This document shows positions 56,955-64,000 of a stretch of DNA of 64,000 nucleotides, piece by piece (positions within the stretch are counted from its first letter, which is position 1; each line of letters opens with the position of its first letter). The stretch is from the NCBI RefSeq assembly GCF_008830185.1, contig NZ_WAGX01000003.1, positions 186,001-250,000 on the forward strand, written 5' to 3'. Under the pieces are notes generated by a model. The model was not told the origin of the DNA and did not search any database. It saw nothing but the letters and a program-made list of their open reading frames with translations. This DNA comes from Candidatus Galacturonatibacter soehngenii. GTDB lineage: Bacteria > Bacillota > Clostridia > Lachnospirales > Lachnospiraceae. The position numbers were made by a program, and so were the translations under genes.

Positions 56955-57027
56955 GCATTCGTAGCTCAGGGGATAGAGCAGTGGTTTCCGGTACCACGTG
57001 TCGGGGGTTCGAATCCCTCCGGATGCA
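56955..57027 (+). tRNA. tRNA-Arg (anticodon CCG)
   Basis: Complete 73-nt cloverleaf: acceptor GCATTCG/CGGATGC (one G-T), D arm GCTC/GAGC, anticodon arm GTGGT-TTCCGGT-ACCAC with CCG at 34-36, T arm GGGGG-TTCGAAT-CCCTC, discriminator A. CCA is not encoded. It reads the rare arginine codon CGG. It stands alone between two protein genes. Confidence 0.96.
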
Positions 57028-57205
57028 TAGGAATCAAGTAAAATCAGGTGAATTATTTTTTTCATTGGAGCGTTAAAAAGAATATCATAAAAGATAATAT
57101 TAAAATTTATTTTGTATGATTTGTAAATTCGAAAGATAAAATACATAAAATGTTCACGATTGTGTTATATAATATGGTCAGAGTTCGCAAAATCAGGAGG
57201 TTTAT

Positions 57206-58408
57206 ATGAAACTTAATTTCGAGAATATGAAAGCATTTTTGATAAAAAACAAAAACTATGTGATAATCGCAGTAATATTTGTAATAATGGTTGTAACCTT
57301 AGTAAAGGTATCGAATAACTCTTCTAAGAAGGCAGAAGAGGCAAAATCTGAGGAAGTTATTACGATAGATGAGAAAACACAGGAAGATGCGGAAGAAACG
57401 CAAGCTGAACCTACCAATGATTTGTTGGTAAATGCTTATCCAGAAGTAAATGAATTAATTACGAAGTACTTTACTGCAATGGCGGAAGGTGATATTGATA
57501 CCTTGCTTCAATTACAGAATCCTTTAAGTGAGGAGGAGCAAGCTCAAATTCTTCAAAAGAAAGAATATATTGAAGGTTACGATAATATAACTTGTTATAC
57601 AAAGATTGGACCAGAGGAAAACTCATATATCGTTTTTGTTTATTATGAGATTAAGTTTATTAATATTAACACTCCAGTGCCAGGAGAAATTCCTCTTTAT
57701 GTATGTACCAATGAGGATGGAACTCTTTATATCTATAATGGAGAATTTTCACCAGAAGTAAATTCATACATGGCTAGCATTGCTGCAGGACAAGATGTTG
57801 TAGACTTGCTTAATTCCATTGAAGCTAAGTTTACACAGGCGCAGGAATCGGATCCGGACTTAAAGGAGTTTATCCAGAAATTGACAGGTTCAACCCAAGA
57901 AGAAGCAACCCAAGAGGAAGAGACACAAGAACAACCAGCAGCAGAAGAAACGACACAAGAAGAGCCAGCGCAAGAGCAACCAGCTGATGTTTCAACAGCA
58001 GATGGTTTGCAAGAAGTTAATGAAACCGTATATGCTACCGAGACGATTAATGTAAGAGAAGCAGATAACGAGAATGCGACTAAATTAGGACAACTTTATG
58101 TAGGTGAAAGTACCAAGAGAACTGGCGTGCTTTCCAATGGATGGAGTCGTATTGAATTCAATGGAAAAACAGGTTATGTATTATCCGAATATTTATCTAG
58201 TTCAGGTGGATTGCAAGAAGTAAAATATTTAACTTCAACGGTTAATATCAGAGAACAAGCAGATGAAAACTCAAGTAGAGTTGGAACAGGTTATTTAGGA
58301 ACCAAAGTTACAAGAACAGCAGTGCTAGATAGTGGCTGGAGTAGAATTAACTGTGATGGAGTAGTTGGTTATGTAAAAACTGAATTTTTGGCAGATACTT
58401 ATAATTAG
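57206..58408 (+). CDS. Membrane-anchored protein with two SH3b domains
   Basis: 400 residues. N-terminal transmembrane helix (about 16-34), an acidic linker, an NTF2-like globular segment (about 70-200, containing YFTAMAEGDIDTLLQLQNP), a low-complexity Glu/Gln/Thr/Pro stretch of repeated TQEE and EQPA units (about 230-265), and two SH3_3 domains (about 272-332 and 338-398; each has INVRE/VNIRE and GWSRI). Probably extracellular and bound to the cell wall through the SH3b pair. AGGAGG precedes the ATG. Confidence 0.88.
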   Translation: MKLNFENMKAFLIKNKNYVIIAVIFVIMVVTLVKVSNNSSKKAEEAKSEEVITIDEKTQEDAEETQAEPTNDLLVNAYPEVNELITKYFTAMAEGDIDTLLQLQNPLSEEEQAQILQKKEYIEGYDNITCYTKIGPEENSYIVFVYYEIKFININTPVPGEIPLYVCTNEDGTLYIYNGEFSPEVNSYMASIAAGQDVVDLLNSIEAKFTQAQESDPDLKEFIQKLTGSTQEEATQEEETQEQPAAEETTQEEPAQEQPADVSTADGLQEVNETVYATETINVREADNENATKLGQLYVGESTKRTGVLSNGWSRIEFNGKTGYVLSEYLSSSGGLQEVKYLTSTVNIREQADENSSRVGTGYLGTKVTRTAVLDSGWSRINCDGVVGYVKTEFLADTYN

Positions 58409-58431
58409 ATATGATAAAATAGGTATGGTTT

Positions 58432-58464
58432 AGGATGTCGATAAAGTCGACATCCTTTATTTTT
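58432..58464 (+). terminator. Terminator after the SH3 protein gene
   Basis: AGGATGTCGA pairs perfectly with TCGACATCCT around a 5-nt loop, followed by TTATTTTT. Confidence 0.88.
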
Positions 58465-58567
58465 CCATAATTTTACGATAAAATATTACATAAAAAATCA
58501 TAATATTCATATGCTAATCATACAAATACACTTGAAGACGATAGCAATTATTTTGGAGGTGAAATAT

Positions 58568-58999
58568 ATGATTACCAGTTCAGACAAAGAACTTTTGCAA
58601 GAAACATATAACAATAGTAAAAAGGGTATGGATACTCTTAGTATCTTATTAAACAAAGTTTATGATGATGACTTGAATTATGAAATGAATACCCAACTTC
58701 AACGATATCGTGAGATTAACTCAAAAGTTTCTGACCAGTTAATTGAATCAGGTGTTATGTTGGAAAACAAACCTTTGGATCGATTTAAAATGTGGTCTTC
58801 CATTCAAGCTAACACTATTTTTAATACAAGTACAAAGCATATTGCCAATATGGTAATTCGTGAAAATTCAGTTGGAATGACAGGCGTCATGTCAACTTTA
58901 AAAGAAAATTACAATGCATCAAAACAATCCGTTGAATTAGCGAATGAATTTGTGGCTTTTGAAGAAGAATGTATTCGCAAGTTAAAGAGCTATTTATAG
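58568..58999 (+). CDS. All-helical hypothetical protein (ferritin-like/DUF2383-like)
   Basis: 143 residues, predicted four-helix protein without signal or membrane segment. Begins MITSSDKELLQETYNNSKKG. The pattern of long amphipathic helices resembles DUF2383/ferritin-like proteins, but I see no clear metal-ligand EXXH set, so the assignment is tentative. ATG 58568 follows GGAGGTG; an in-frame ATG at 58511 has no RBS. Confidence 0.72.
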   Translation: MITSSDKELLQETYNNSKKGMDTLSILLNKVYDDDLNYEMNTQLQRYREINSKVSDQLIESGVMLENKPLDRFKMWSSIQANTIFNTSTKHIANMVIRENSVGMTGVMSTLKENYNASKQSVELANEFVAFEEECIRKLKSYL

Positions 59000-59160
59000 A
59001 CTATGAGCTATAAGTAGCTCTTTATCATGGAAATTGTTTTGCAATATTCCTAGTCCTAAAAGGCAATGCCTGCCAAGAATGCCTTGACTATTAGATAAGG
59101 TGAAGTTAAACTATACATACGATTTAATCTATAATTATGATTTAGAGTTGGAGGAACTCT

Positions 59161-59943
59161 ATGAGCAGCAAGATAAAAAGAGAATTTGAAAAAAAACCAA
59201 TAGAACCTATACGTATTAATAAATATTTAAGTGAAGCAGGAGTCTGCTCAAGAAGAGAAGCAGATCGATTAATAGAGGCAGGAAAGATTACTGTTGATGG
59301 AGTATTGGCAGTGATGGGTACAAAAGTAGATGGTACACAAAGGATATGCGTTGAGGGAAAAGAAGTTTTACATAATGAAAAAATGGTATTGTTAGCTTTT
59401 AATAAGCCTATAGGTATTGTTTGTACCACACAGAAAAAAGAAAAGAACAATATTGTAGATTACATTCAATACCCTCAAAGAATTTACCCCGTTGGAAGAT
59501 TAGATAAGGATTCGCAAGGGCTTATTTTAATGACAAACAATGGAGATATTGTAAACAAAATGATGAGAGCCCACAATATGCATGAGAAAGAGTATCTTGT
59601 TTGGGTCGATAAACCAATCACAGAAGAGTTCTTACATGGAATGGCAAAAGGAGTACCAATACTTGACACTGTTACAAGAGAATGTAAAATAACAAAAACT
59701 GGAACGAAATCGTTTCGCATTATAATAACACAAGGTTTAAATAGACAAATTAGACGAATGTGTGAATATTTTGACTATAAGGTAACTAAGTTAGAAAGAA
59801 TTAGGATAATGAATATAAAACTTGGTAAACTAGCACAGGGAAAATATAGAGATATCACCCAAGAAGAATTAAAAGAGCTAGAAAAGTTAATTCAAAAATC
59901 ATCAAATATCACTTCATATGGAGAAAAAAATGGAAGAAAATAA
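59161..59943 (+). CDS. rluF: RsuA/RluB/RluF-family rRNA pseudouridine synthase
   Basis: 260 residues. N-terminal S4 RNA-binding domain (about 17-75, IRINKYLSEAGVCSRREADR) and catalytic domain with Asp115 in VGRLDKDSQGLILMTNNGD. LNRQIRRMCEYFDYKV is the C-terminal family motif and matches the RluF branch (23S rRNA U2604) best; RluB or RsuA activity is possible. GGAGG lies 7 nt upstream. Overlaps ligA by 14 bp. Confidence 0.88.
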   Translation: MSSKIKREFEKKPIEPIRINKYLSEAGVCSRREADRLIEAGKITVDGVLAVMGTKVDGTQRICVEGKEVLHNEKMVLLAFNKPIGIVCTTQKKEKNNIVDYIQYPQRIYPVGRLDKDSQGLILMTNNGDIVNKMMRAHNMHEKEYLVWVDKPITEEFLHGMAKGVPILDTVTRECKITKTGTKSFRIIITQGLNRQIRRMCEYFDYKVTKLERIRIMNIKLGKLAQGKYRDITQEELKELEKLIQKSSNITSYGEKNGRK

Positions 59944-61885
59944 AGTAAAACGTATCAAAGAACTAATCAATATATTAAATAATGCAAATAGGGCTTATTA
60001 CCAAGAAGCAACAGAAATTATGAGTAATTATGAATATGATGCCTTGTATGATGAGTTACTTAAATTGGAGGAAGAAACAGGAGTGGTTCTTGGTAATAGC
60101 CCGAGTGTTAATGTGGGATATGAAATAGTAAGCGAACTCCCAAAGGAACGCCATGAAAGATCTATGCTTTCTCTAAATAAAACCAAATCAGTAGAAGAGC
60201 TGACCGATTGGCTGGGTGAGCAAGAGGCATTATTATCTTGGAAACTAGATGGATTAACTATTGTTCTAACTTACAATCAAGGCGAATTACAAAAGGCAGT
60301 TACTAGAGGAAATGGTGAAATAGGAGAGGTAGTAACCAATAATGCAAAAGTATTTCGTAACCTTCCATTAAAGATTAAGTACAAAGGTGAACTGGTTCTT
60401 CGTGGAGAAGCCGTAATTCGTTATTCTGATTTTGAAAAAATTAACAGTCAAATTATAGATGTGGAAGCAAAATATAAAAATCCGAGAAATCTATGCAGCG
60501 GTTCTGTAAGACAATTAAATAATCAGATTACTGCATCTAGAAACGTAAACTTTTTTGCATTCTCTCTTGTAAAAGCTGATGAGATTGATTTTCATAATTC
60601 AAGAAAAAATCAATTTGAATGGCTTAAAAATCAAGGATTTGAAGTAGTAGAATATAAGATGGTTTCGAAAGAAAACTTGGCAAAGACAGTGGAAAACTTC
60701 TCAGAGCAAATAAAAAGCAATGATTTTCCTTCTGATGGATTGGTAATTGCGTTTGATAACATTTCTTATGGGCAAAGGCTTGGAGCTACGTCGAAGTTTC
60801 CAAGGGACTCTATCGCTTTTAAATGGGCAGATGAAATAAAAGAGACAACTCTATTAGAAATTGAGTGGAGCCCTTCAAGAACAGGATTAATTAATCCTGT
60901 GGCAATATTTGAAGCAGTTGAATTGGAGGGAACGAGTGTAAGTAGAGCTAGCGTCCATAACATTAGTATCTTAAAAAATCTAGAACTTGGCATAGGCGAT
61001 ACCATAGAAGTATACAAAGCAAATATGATTATACCTCAGATTGCTAACAATCTTACGAGAAGTGGAGTATGTCCGATACCTCATTCCTGTCCTGTTTGTG
61101 GTGAAAGTACCTCAATCAGAAAGATTAACGATGTAGAAGCCTTATACTGCGAAAATCCAGATTGTCAAGCAAAAAAGATCAAAGCATTTACTTTATTCGT
61201 AAGCAGGGATGCTCTTAATATCGACGGTTTATCAGAGGCAACTTTGGAGAAATTTATAGCAAGAGGATTTATTAAAGAGTTTGCAGATATCTTTCATTTG
61301 AAACAGTATCAAGCTGAGATAATTGAAATGGAAGGATTTGGACAGAAATCGTTTGATAATTTAATGGCAAGTATTGAAAAGGCAAGAAACACTACATTAC
61401 CAAGGCTCATTTATAGCTTAGGTATACTTAATATTGGATTATCGAATGCTAAGATGATATGCAAAGAATTTAATTATGATATAGAACGATTATTAAATGC
61501 TTCTAGAGAAGAGTTTTCGGAAATAGCAGGTATTGGAGATGTGATTGCCGATAGTATTGTATCGTACTTTGAGAAAGAAAGTAATGTAATCAACCTAAGA
61601 CATGTTTTAAGGGAACTAAACCTAGAAAAGATAGAGATAGATGAAGCAGCGCAAGTATTAAAAGACAAAGTATTTGTTATCACAGGAAGTCTAATACAGT
61701 TTGAAAATAGAAATGCCTTAAAAGAATTGATTGAAGAGAAGGGTGGAAAAGTAACGGGCAGCGTTACATCAAAAACAAACTATCTTATTAATAATGATAC
61801 GACATCTTCCTCCTCAAAAAACAAAAAAGCAAAAGAACTTGGGGTAGAAATTATATCAGAAGAAGAGTTTCTTAAAATGATTTAA
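59930..61885 (+). CDS. ligA: NAD-dependent DNA ligase, divergent copy
   Basis: 651 residues. All domains are present: Ia, adenylation with Lys105 in SWKLDGLTIVL, OB fold, Cys4 zinc finger (CPVCGESTSIRK...CENPDCQAKK), HhH (IAGIGDVIADSIVSYF) and BRCT. Several usually invariant positions differ: RGDGxxGEDVT reads RGNGEIGEVVT, VGRTG reads SPSRTG, and the Ia motif SDxEYD reads SNYEYD. This looks like a specialised or second ligase rather than a typical replicative LigA. ATG 59930 is 7 nt after GGAG; ATG 59918 would remove the spacing. In an operon with rluF. Confidence 0.92.
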   Translation: MEENKVKRIKELINILNNANRAYYQEATEIMSNYEYDALYDELLKLEEETGVVLGNSPSVNVGYEIVSELPKERHERSMLSLNKTKSVEELTDWLGEQEALLSWKLDGLTIVLTYNQGELQKAVTRGNGEIGEVVTNNAKVFRNLPLKIKYKGELVLRGEAVIRYSDFEKINSQIIDVEAKYKNPRNLCSGSVRQLNNQITASRNVNFFAFSLVKADEIDFHNSRKNQFEWLKNQGFEVVEYKMVSKENLAKTVENFSEQIKSNDFPSDGLVIAFDNISYGQRLGATSKFPRDSIAFKWADEIKETTLLEIEWSPSRTGLINPVAIFEAVELEGTSVSRASVHNISILKNLELGIGDTIEVYKANMIIPQIANNLTRSGVCPIPHSCPVCGESTSIRKINDVEALYCENPDCQAKKIKAFTLFVSRDALNIDGLSEATLEKFIARGFIKEFADIFHLKQYQAEIIEMEGFGQKSFDNLMASIEKARNTTLPRLIYSLGILNIGLSNAKMICKEFNYDIERLLNASREEFSEIAGIGDVIADSIVSYFEKESNVINLRHVLRELNLEKIEIDEAAQVLKDKVFVITGSLIQFENRNALKELIEEKGGKVTGSVTSKTNYLINNDTTSSSSKNKKAKELGVEIISEEEFLKMI

Positions 61886-61924
61886 CCTCCATTTGTTTGG
61901 TGAGCCAAATTAATATTACACAAA

Positions 61925-61953
61925 TTGACAACATATGATATATGTTGTAATAT
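61925..61953 (+). promoter_or_regulatory. metA promoter with internal palindrome
   Basis: TTGACA (61925-61930), 17-nt spacer, TAATAT (61948-61953). ACAACATAT-GAT-ATATGTTGT (61928-61948) is a perfect 9-3-9 palindrome filling the space between the boxes, a typical repressor-operator position. Confidence 0.72.
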
Positions 61954-61996
61954 GAATTAACGTAGCAAAATCTAATAAAGTGAGACAGGTGATAAT

Positions 61997-62929
61997 ATGC
62001 CAATTAAGGTACAAAGTGATTTGCCCGCAAAGGGAATATTAGAAACTGAAAATATATTTGTTATGGACGAAGGCCGTGCAATGCATCAGGATATTCGTCC
62101 AATTGAAATAGGAATTTTAAATTTAATGCCTGTAAAGCAGGATACAGAGATACAACTGATGAGAGCATTATCCAATACACCTCTTCAAGTGGATTTGACC
62201 TTTCTTAATGTATCAAGTCATATATCGAAAAATACCTCTTCCAGTCATTTAAATAAATTCTATCGAACATTTGATGAAATTAAGCGAAAAAAGTTTGACG
62301 GACTTATTATTACAGGAGCGCCAGTTGAGCATTTACCTTTTAAAGAGGTAAATTACTGGGAGGAATTAACCCAGATACTAGAGTGGTCAAAAACAAATGT
62401 AACTTCTACTTTTCATATTTGCTGGGGTGCGCAAGCTGGTTTGTATTATCATTATGGAATTGACAAGAAGATGTTGGAGCAAAAAATGTTTGGATTATTT
62501 AAGCATTCTGTTCTCAATCGAAAAGTACCTCTTGTAAGAGGATTTGATGATGAGTTTTATGCACCACATTCCAGACATACTACGGTATCAAAAGAAGAAA
62601 TCCTAAGCAATAAAGAATTAACCATACTTGCTGAGTCAGAAGAAGCAGGAGTATACATTGTAATTGCAAAAGAAGGAAAACAAATCTTTGTTATGGGACA
62701 TCCAGAATATGATAGAGTTTCACTACATAATGAATATCGACGTGACAAAGAGAAAGGATTAGAAATTGATACACCAAAAAATTATTATCCAAAGGATGAT
62801 GATACCTTAAAGCCGCCATTACAATGGAGAGCACATTGTAATAATTTGTATACGAACTGGCTGAATTATTATGTTTATCAGGTAACGCCTTATAACCTAG
62901 AGGATGCCGAGTTGGATTTTTGTATATAG
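61997..62929 (+). CDS. metA: Homoserine O-acetyltransferase (MetA family)
   Basis: 310 residues. Nucleophile Cys142 in [10 protein letters not shown], catalytic His/Glu in [11 protein letters not shown] and [14 protein letters not shown]. Residue 111 is Glu in [10 protein letters not shown]; Glu here is known to favour acetyl-CoA, whereas Gly favours succinyl-CoA, so the product should be O-acetylhomoserine. First committed step of methionine synthesis. The neighbours are unrelated; no SAM riboswitch lies upstream. Confidence 0.94.
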   Translation: MPIKVQSDLPAKGILETENIFVMDEGRAMHQDIRPIEIGILNLMPVKQDTEIQLMRALSNTPLQVDLTFLNVSSHISKNTSSSHLNKFYRTFDEIKRKKFDGLIITGAPVEHLPFKEVNYWEELTQILEWSKTNVTSTFHICWGAQAGLYYHYGIDKKMLEQKMFGLFKHSVLNRKVPLVRGFDDEFYAPHSRHTTVSKEEILSNKELTILAESEEAGVYIVIAKEGKQIFVMGHPEYDRVSLHNEYRRDKEKGLEIDTPKNYYPKDDDTLKPPLQWRAHCNNLYTNWLNYYVYQVTPYNLEDAELDFCI

Positions 62930-62960
62930 TTATCTATTTTCTGTTTGTTGAATGATTAAG

Positions 62961-62986
62961 AACCGCCTTAATAAAGGCGGTTTTTT
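62961..62986 (+). terminator. Terminator after metA
   Basis: AACCGCCTT pairs with AAGGCGGTT around AATA; T-run to 62986. In the remaining gap up to 63253 I see only AT-rich sequence and no clear promoter. Confidence 0.92.
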
Positions 62987-63253
62987 GTATAATAAGAAAA
63001 TTTTATAATTCTCTATTTTACAAATATACTACATAAGAGAGCGTTTGAAAGTAACCATTTGTTCCATATGAAAGGTAGCAATTGCAAAAGTAAAGATAAA
63101 TTTGGCAAAATATACAGGGTATAAATAAAAAAAATAAAAATATACTATAAATATTAAAATCCTACGGTTTTTATTGTGCAAATTAATTGATAAAATAATA
63201 ATGTAATGAGTTTGAAACTTATTAATATAGTAAATTTATGGAGGGATTTGAAG

Positions 63254-64000
63254 ATGAAAAAGAAAATGTTAGCAGCGCTATTGTGTGCAAGTATGGTGGT
63301 ATCACTTTCTGCTTGTGGGTTAAAAACCCCAGAAAAGACAGAAACACCAGTAGCAGAAGAAACCGAAAAGGTAGAAGAAACAACTACTGAATCAAAAGGA
63401 GAAAGTAATTCAGCAATGGTGACACTTGTATTTGCTGAAGTAAATCCATTAGACACAATCGTAGGACAAACAGACACAGCTTTTAAAGAAAAAGTGGAAG
63501 AACTATCAGGAGGAGAAATTAAGATAGATCTTCAAGCAAGTGGTGTTCTTGGATCTGAAAATGACGTACTTGATACAATGCTTGGCGGTGGTGGAACCAT
63601 CGATATGGCTCGTATATCAGCATTTGCATTAACAAGCTATGGCGGAGAAAAATCAAAGCTATTATCTGTTCCTTATACATTTGTAAATCGTGAACATTTT
63701 TGGAACTTTGCAACCTCAGATTTAGCAAAAGAGTTCCTTGTTGAACCTCATGAAAATGGAAGTGGTATCACAGGATTATTTTACGCAGAAGAAGGATTTA
63801 GACACTTCTTTACGGTTAATCCTGTTAATAGTTTAGAGGATTTAAAAGGTATGAAACTTAGAGTTTCAAATGATCCTATTATGAATGGAATGGTAGAAGG
63901 ACTTGGAGCGTCTCCAACTGTTGTTTCTTTTGGAGAACTTTATTCAGCACTTCAAACAGGAGTAGTAGATGGTGCAGAGCAACCAATAGCAAACTATAAG
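63254..64000 (+). CDS. TRAP-type solute-binding lipoprotein (3' end outside window)
   Basis: 249 codons visible, open to the window end. Signal peptide with lipobox LSAC (Cys21), a long P/E/T-rich linker (about 24-52), then a DctP domain (VTLVFAEVNPLDTIVGQTD, ASGVLGSENDVLDTMLGGGG, LRVSNDPIMNGMVEGLG, ELYSALQTGVVDGAEQP). The usual length is about 350, so about 100 residues are missing. DctQ/DctM genes may follow outside the window. GGAGGG precedes the ATG. Distinct in sequence from the orphan DctP at 51396. Confidence 0.93.
   Translation, partial: MKKKMLAALLCASMVVSLSACGLKTPEKTETPVAEETEKVEETTTESKGESNSAMVTLVFAEVNPLDTIVGQTDTAFKEKVEELSGGEIKIDLQASGVLGSENDVLDTMLGGGGTIDMARISAFALTSYGGEKSKLLSVPYTFVNREHFWNFATSDLAKEFLVEPHENGSGITGLFYAEEGFRHFFTVNPVNSLEDLKGMKLRVSNDPIMNGMVEGLGASPTVVSFGELYSALQTGVVDGAEQPIANYK

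Noticed and set aside
61886-61996. SAM (S-box) riboswitch upstream of metA
   Set aside because: Only 111 bp are available and no S-box sequence is present; a promoter with a palindrome occupies it.

Overview
The window is AT-rich, gene-dense DNA from a low-GC Gram-positive anaerobe. Gene content (ferredoxin/NADPH-type gltBD, CIRCE-controlled groESL, a T-box, a ZTP riboswitch, families such as DUF5688 and DUF4349 that I associate with Clostridia, and lipoprotein signals followed by S/T/E-rich linkers) points to a Lachnospiraceae-type clostridium, perhaps near Lachnoclostridium phytofermentans. The species is an inference. The window is chromosomal housekeeping and transport DNA. I see no prophage, insertion sequence, CRISPR array or toxin-antitoxin locus.

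Layout. 1-5.3 kb: end of carB, nfo, a CPBP membrane protease. 5.6-11.7 kb: gltBD. 11.9-14.7 kb: an ABC exporter with a LytTR regulator and a DUF3021 membrane partner, preceded by a spaced direct repeat that suits LytTR binding. 14.8-17.1 kb (minus): a leucine T-box leader and a leuA whose protein ends in a complete AraC-type DNA-binding domain. 17.4-19.6 kb: sigma factor, membrane anti-sigma candidate, DUF4349 lipoprotein. 19.7-20.1 kb: 98-bp tandem hairpin array. 20.2-23.6 kb: ogg-type glycosylase, groESL, a small ORF. 23.8-26.2 kb: three-gene ABC exporter behind a multi-hairpin leader. 27.8-29.3 kb: guaB. 29.4-29.7 kb: a second (116-bp) hairpin array of the same design. 29.7-31.1 kb: tandem amidase genes. 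31.9-34.7 kb: a truA paralogue with Glu at the catalytic Asp position (minus), then a ZTP riboswitch and purH. 34.7-36.6 kb (minus): GntR-ABC operon with a palindromic operator on its promoter. 36.8-39.9 kb: chemoreceptor, nrdR, canonical truA.

40.0-45.1 kb holds a large structured RNA with its own promoter and terminator, followed by a polyamine cluster (arginine decarboxylase, spermidine synthase-like, carboxy(nor)spermidine dehydrogenase and decarboxylase). This runs without an obvious terminator into a LytS-type histidine kinase and AraC-type response regulator, then a ribose/xylose-type ABC importer and an orphan TRAP binding protein (to 52.4 kb). 52.5-64 kb: aroE, an EamA transporter, yqeG, efp, a DUF5688 gene, tRNA-Arg(CCG), an SH3 protein, rluF-like and a divergent ligA in one overlapping operon, metA with a palindrome inside its promoter, and the start of a TRAP binding lipoprotein that runs off the window.

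The items most deserving follow-up are the LeuA-AraC fusion with its T-box, the roughly 400-nt RNA upstream of the polyamine genes, the two related hairpin arrays, and the TruA paralogue with a changed catalytic residue.
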